Notes under the pieces: generated by a model
The model's input: the letters and a program-made list of their open reading frames with translations, nothing else
Told to the model about the DNA's origin: nothing
The model's database searches: none
Shown: positions 6,516 to 6,622 of the stretch, one piece after another
Layout: each line of letters starts with the position of its first letter
How positions within the stretch are numbered: the stretch's first letter is position 1
Translations under genes and position numbers: made by a program
NCBI GenBank assembly: GCA_002842935.1
Contig: PHEM01000175.1
Coordinates: forward strand, 1 to 6,622
Length of the DNA stretch: 6,622 nt
Source of the DNA: Alphaproteobacteria bacterium HGW-Alphaproteobacteria-13
GTDB lineage: Bacteria; Pseudomonadota; Alphaproteobacteria; Sphingomonadales; Sphingomonadaceae
Direction of reading: 5' to 3'

Positions 6516-6622
6516 TTGACCGACGCACAGCCCTTTACCGCCCTGCTCGCCCGTTCGATCGCCGCGGCGAAGGCGGCGCGGCCCACGGATGCGCAATATG
6601 CCGCCGTCCGCCGGATATGGAT
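6516..6622 (+). CDS. Unrecognised protein, N-terminal fragment (cut by the window end)
   Basis: An open frame starting at TTG (read as Met) runs without a stop to the window end, giving 35 complete codons. The visible residues begin (M)TDAQPFTALLARSIAAAKAA and continue with an Ala/Arg-rich, probably helical stretch containing DAQYAAVRRIW. There is no obvious signal peptide or catalytic motif. Third positions are mostly G or C, matching the neighbouring genes and supporting real coding. The strong ribosome site 7 nt upstream and the 13-nt gap from the aldehyde dehydrogenase suggest one operon. Too little is visible to assign a family. Confidence 0.6.
   Translation, partial: MTDAQPFTALLARSIAAAKAARPTDAQYAAVRRIW

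Noticed and set aside
5048..6586. Long open frame of 512 codons on the - strand opposite the aldehyde dehydrogenase
   Set aside because: Same cause: the + strand encodes a complete enzyme with all catalytic residues, and the opposite frame shows only low-complexity Arg/Asp/Ala sequence.
1..6622. Search for tRNA, rRNA, CRISPR repeats, insertion-sequence ends, phage or defence genes
   Set aside because: No such pattern was found by reading both strands; almost all of the window is explained by metabolic genes.

Overview
The window looks like a catabolic gene region from a GC-rich alphaproteobacterium, most likely a sphingomonad (Sphingobium, Novosphingobium, Sphingopyxis or a relative). This rests on three things: strongly GC-biased third codon positions, a TonB-dependent receptor directly upstream of a TcuA-like flavoprotein, and a mix of scavenging and degradation enzymes. 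The taxon is inferred, because no rRNA or other marker gene is present.

Layout. (1) Positions 1-1264, + strand: the C-terminal beta-barrel part of a TonB-dependent outer-membrane receptor. Its start lies outside the window, and its reading frame is broken by a shift at about 678-683. (2) 1282-2817, +: a complete 511-residue FAD-dependent oxidoreductase of the fumarate reductase/TcuA-like type, 17 nt after the receptor and so probably co-transcribed. (3) 2820-4905, - strand: a three-gene set read leftward, consisting of an MBL-fold hydrolase (4905 to 3991), an EthD-domain protein (3919 to 3554) and a glutathione S-transferase-like protein (3506 to 2820). It converges on the flavoprotein gene with only 2 nt between the stop codons. 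A perfect 11-bp hairpin (2826-2851) lies inside the last GST codons. (4) 4906-5077: a 172-nt divergent intergenic region, the only substantial non-coding stretch and the likely site of promoters and operators. (5) 5078-6502, +: a complete 474-residue NAD(P)+-dependent aldehyde dehydrogenase with all its catalytic residues. (6) From 6516, +: the first codons of an unrecognised gene with a probable TTG start, 13 nt after the aldehyde dehydrogenase.

How the genes may work together (inference): the receptor would import a bulky or scarce compound. The flavoprotein would oxidise or desaturate a C-C bond, the MBL enzyme could open a lactone or ester, the GST and EthD proteins would handle reactive intermediates, and the aldehyde dehydrogenase would turn an aldehyde into an acid. 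The substrate cannot be read from the sequence. I see no rRNA, tRNA, CRISPR array, insertion sequence, phage gene or defence system. The points most worth checking are the frameshift, the coding-embedded convergent hairpin, the divergent control region and the unassigned pathway.
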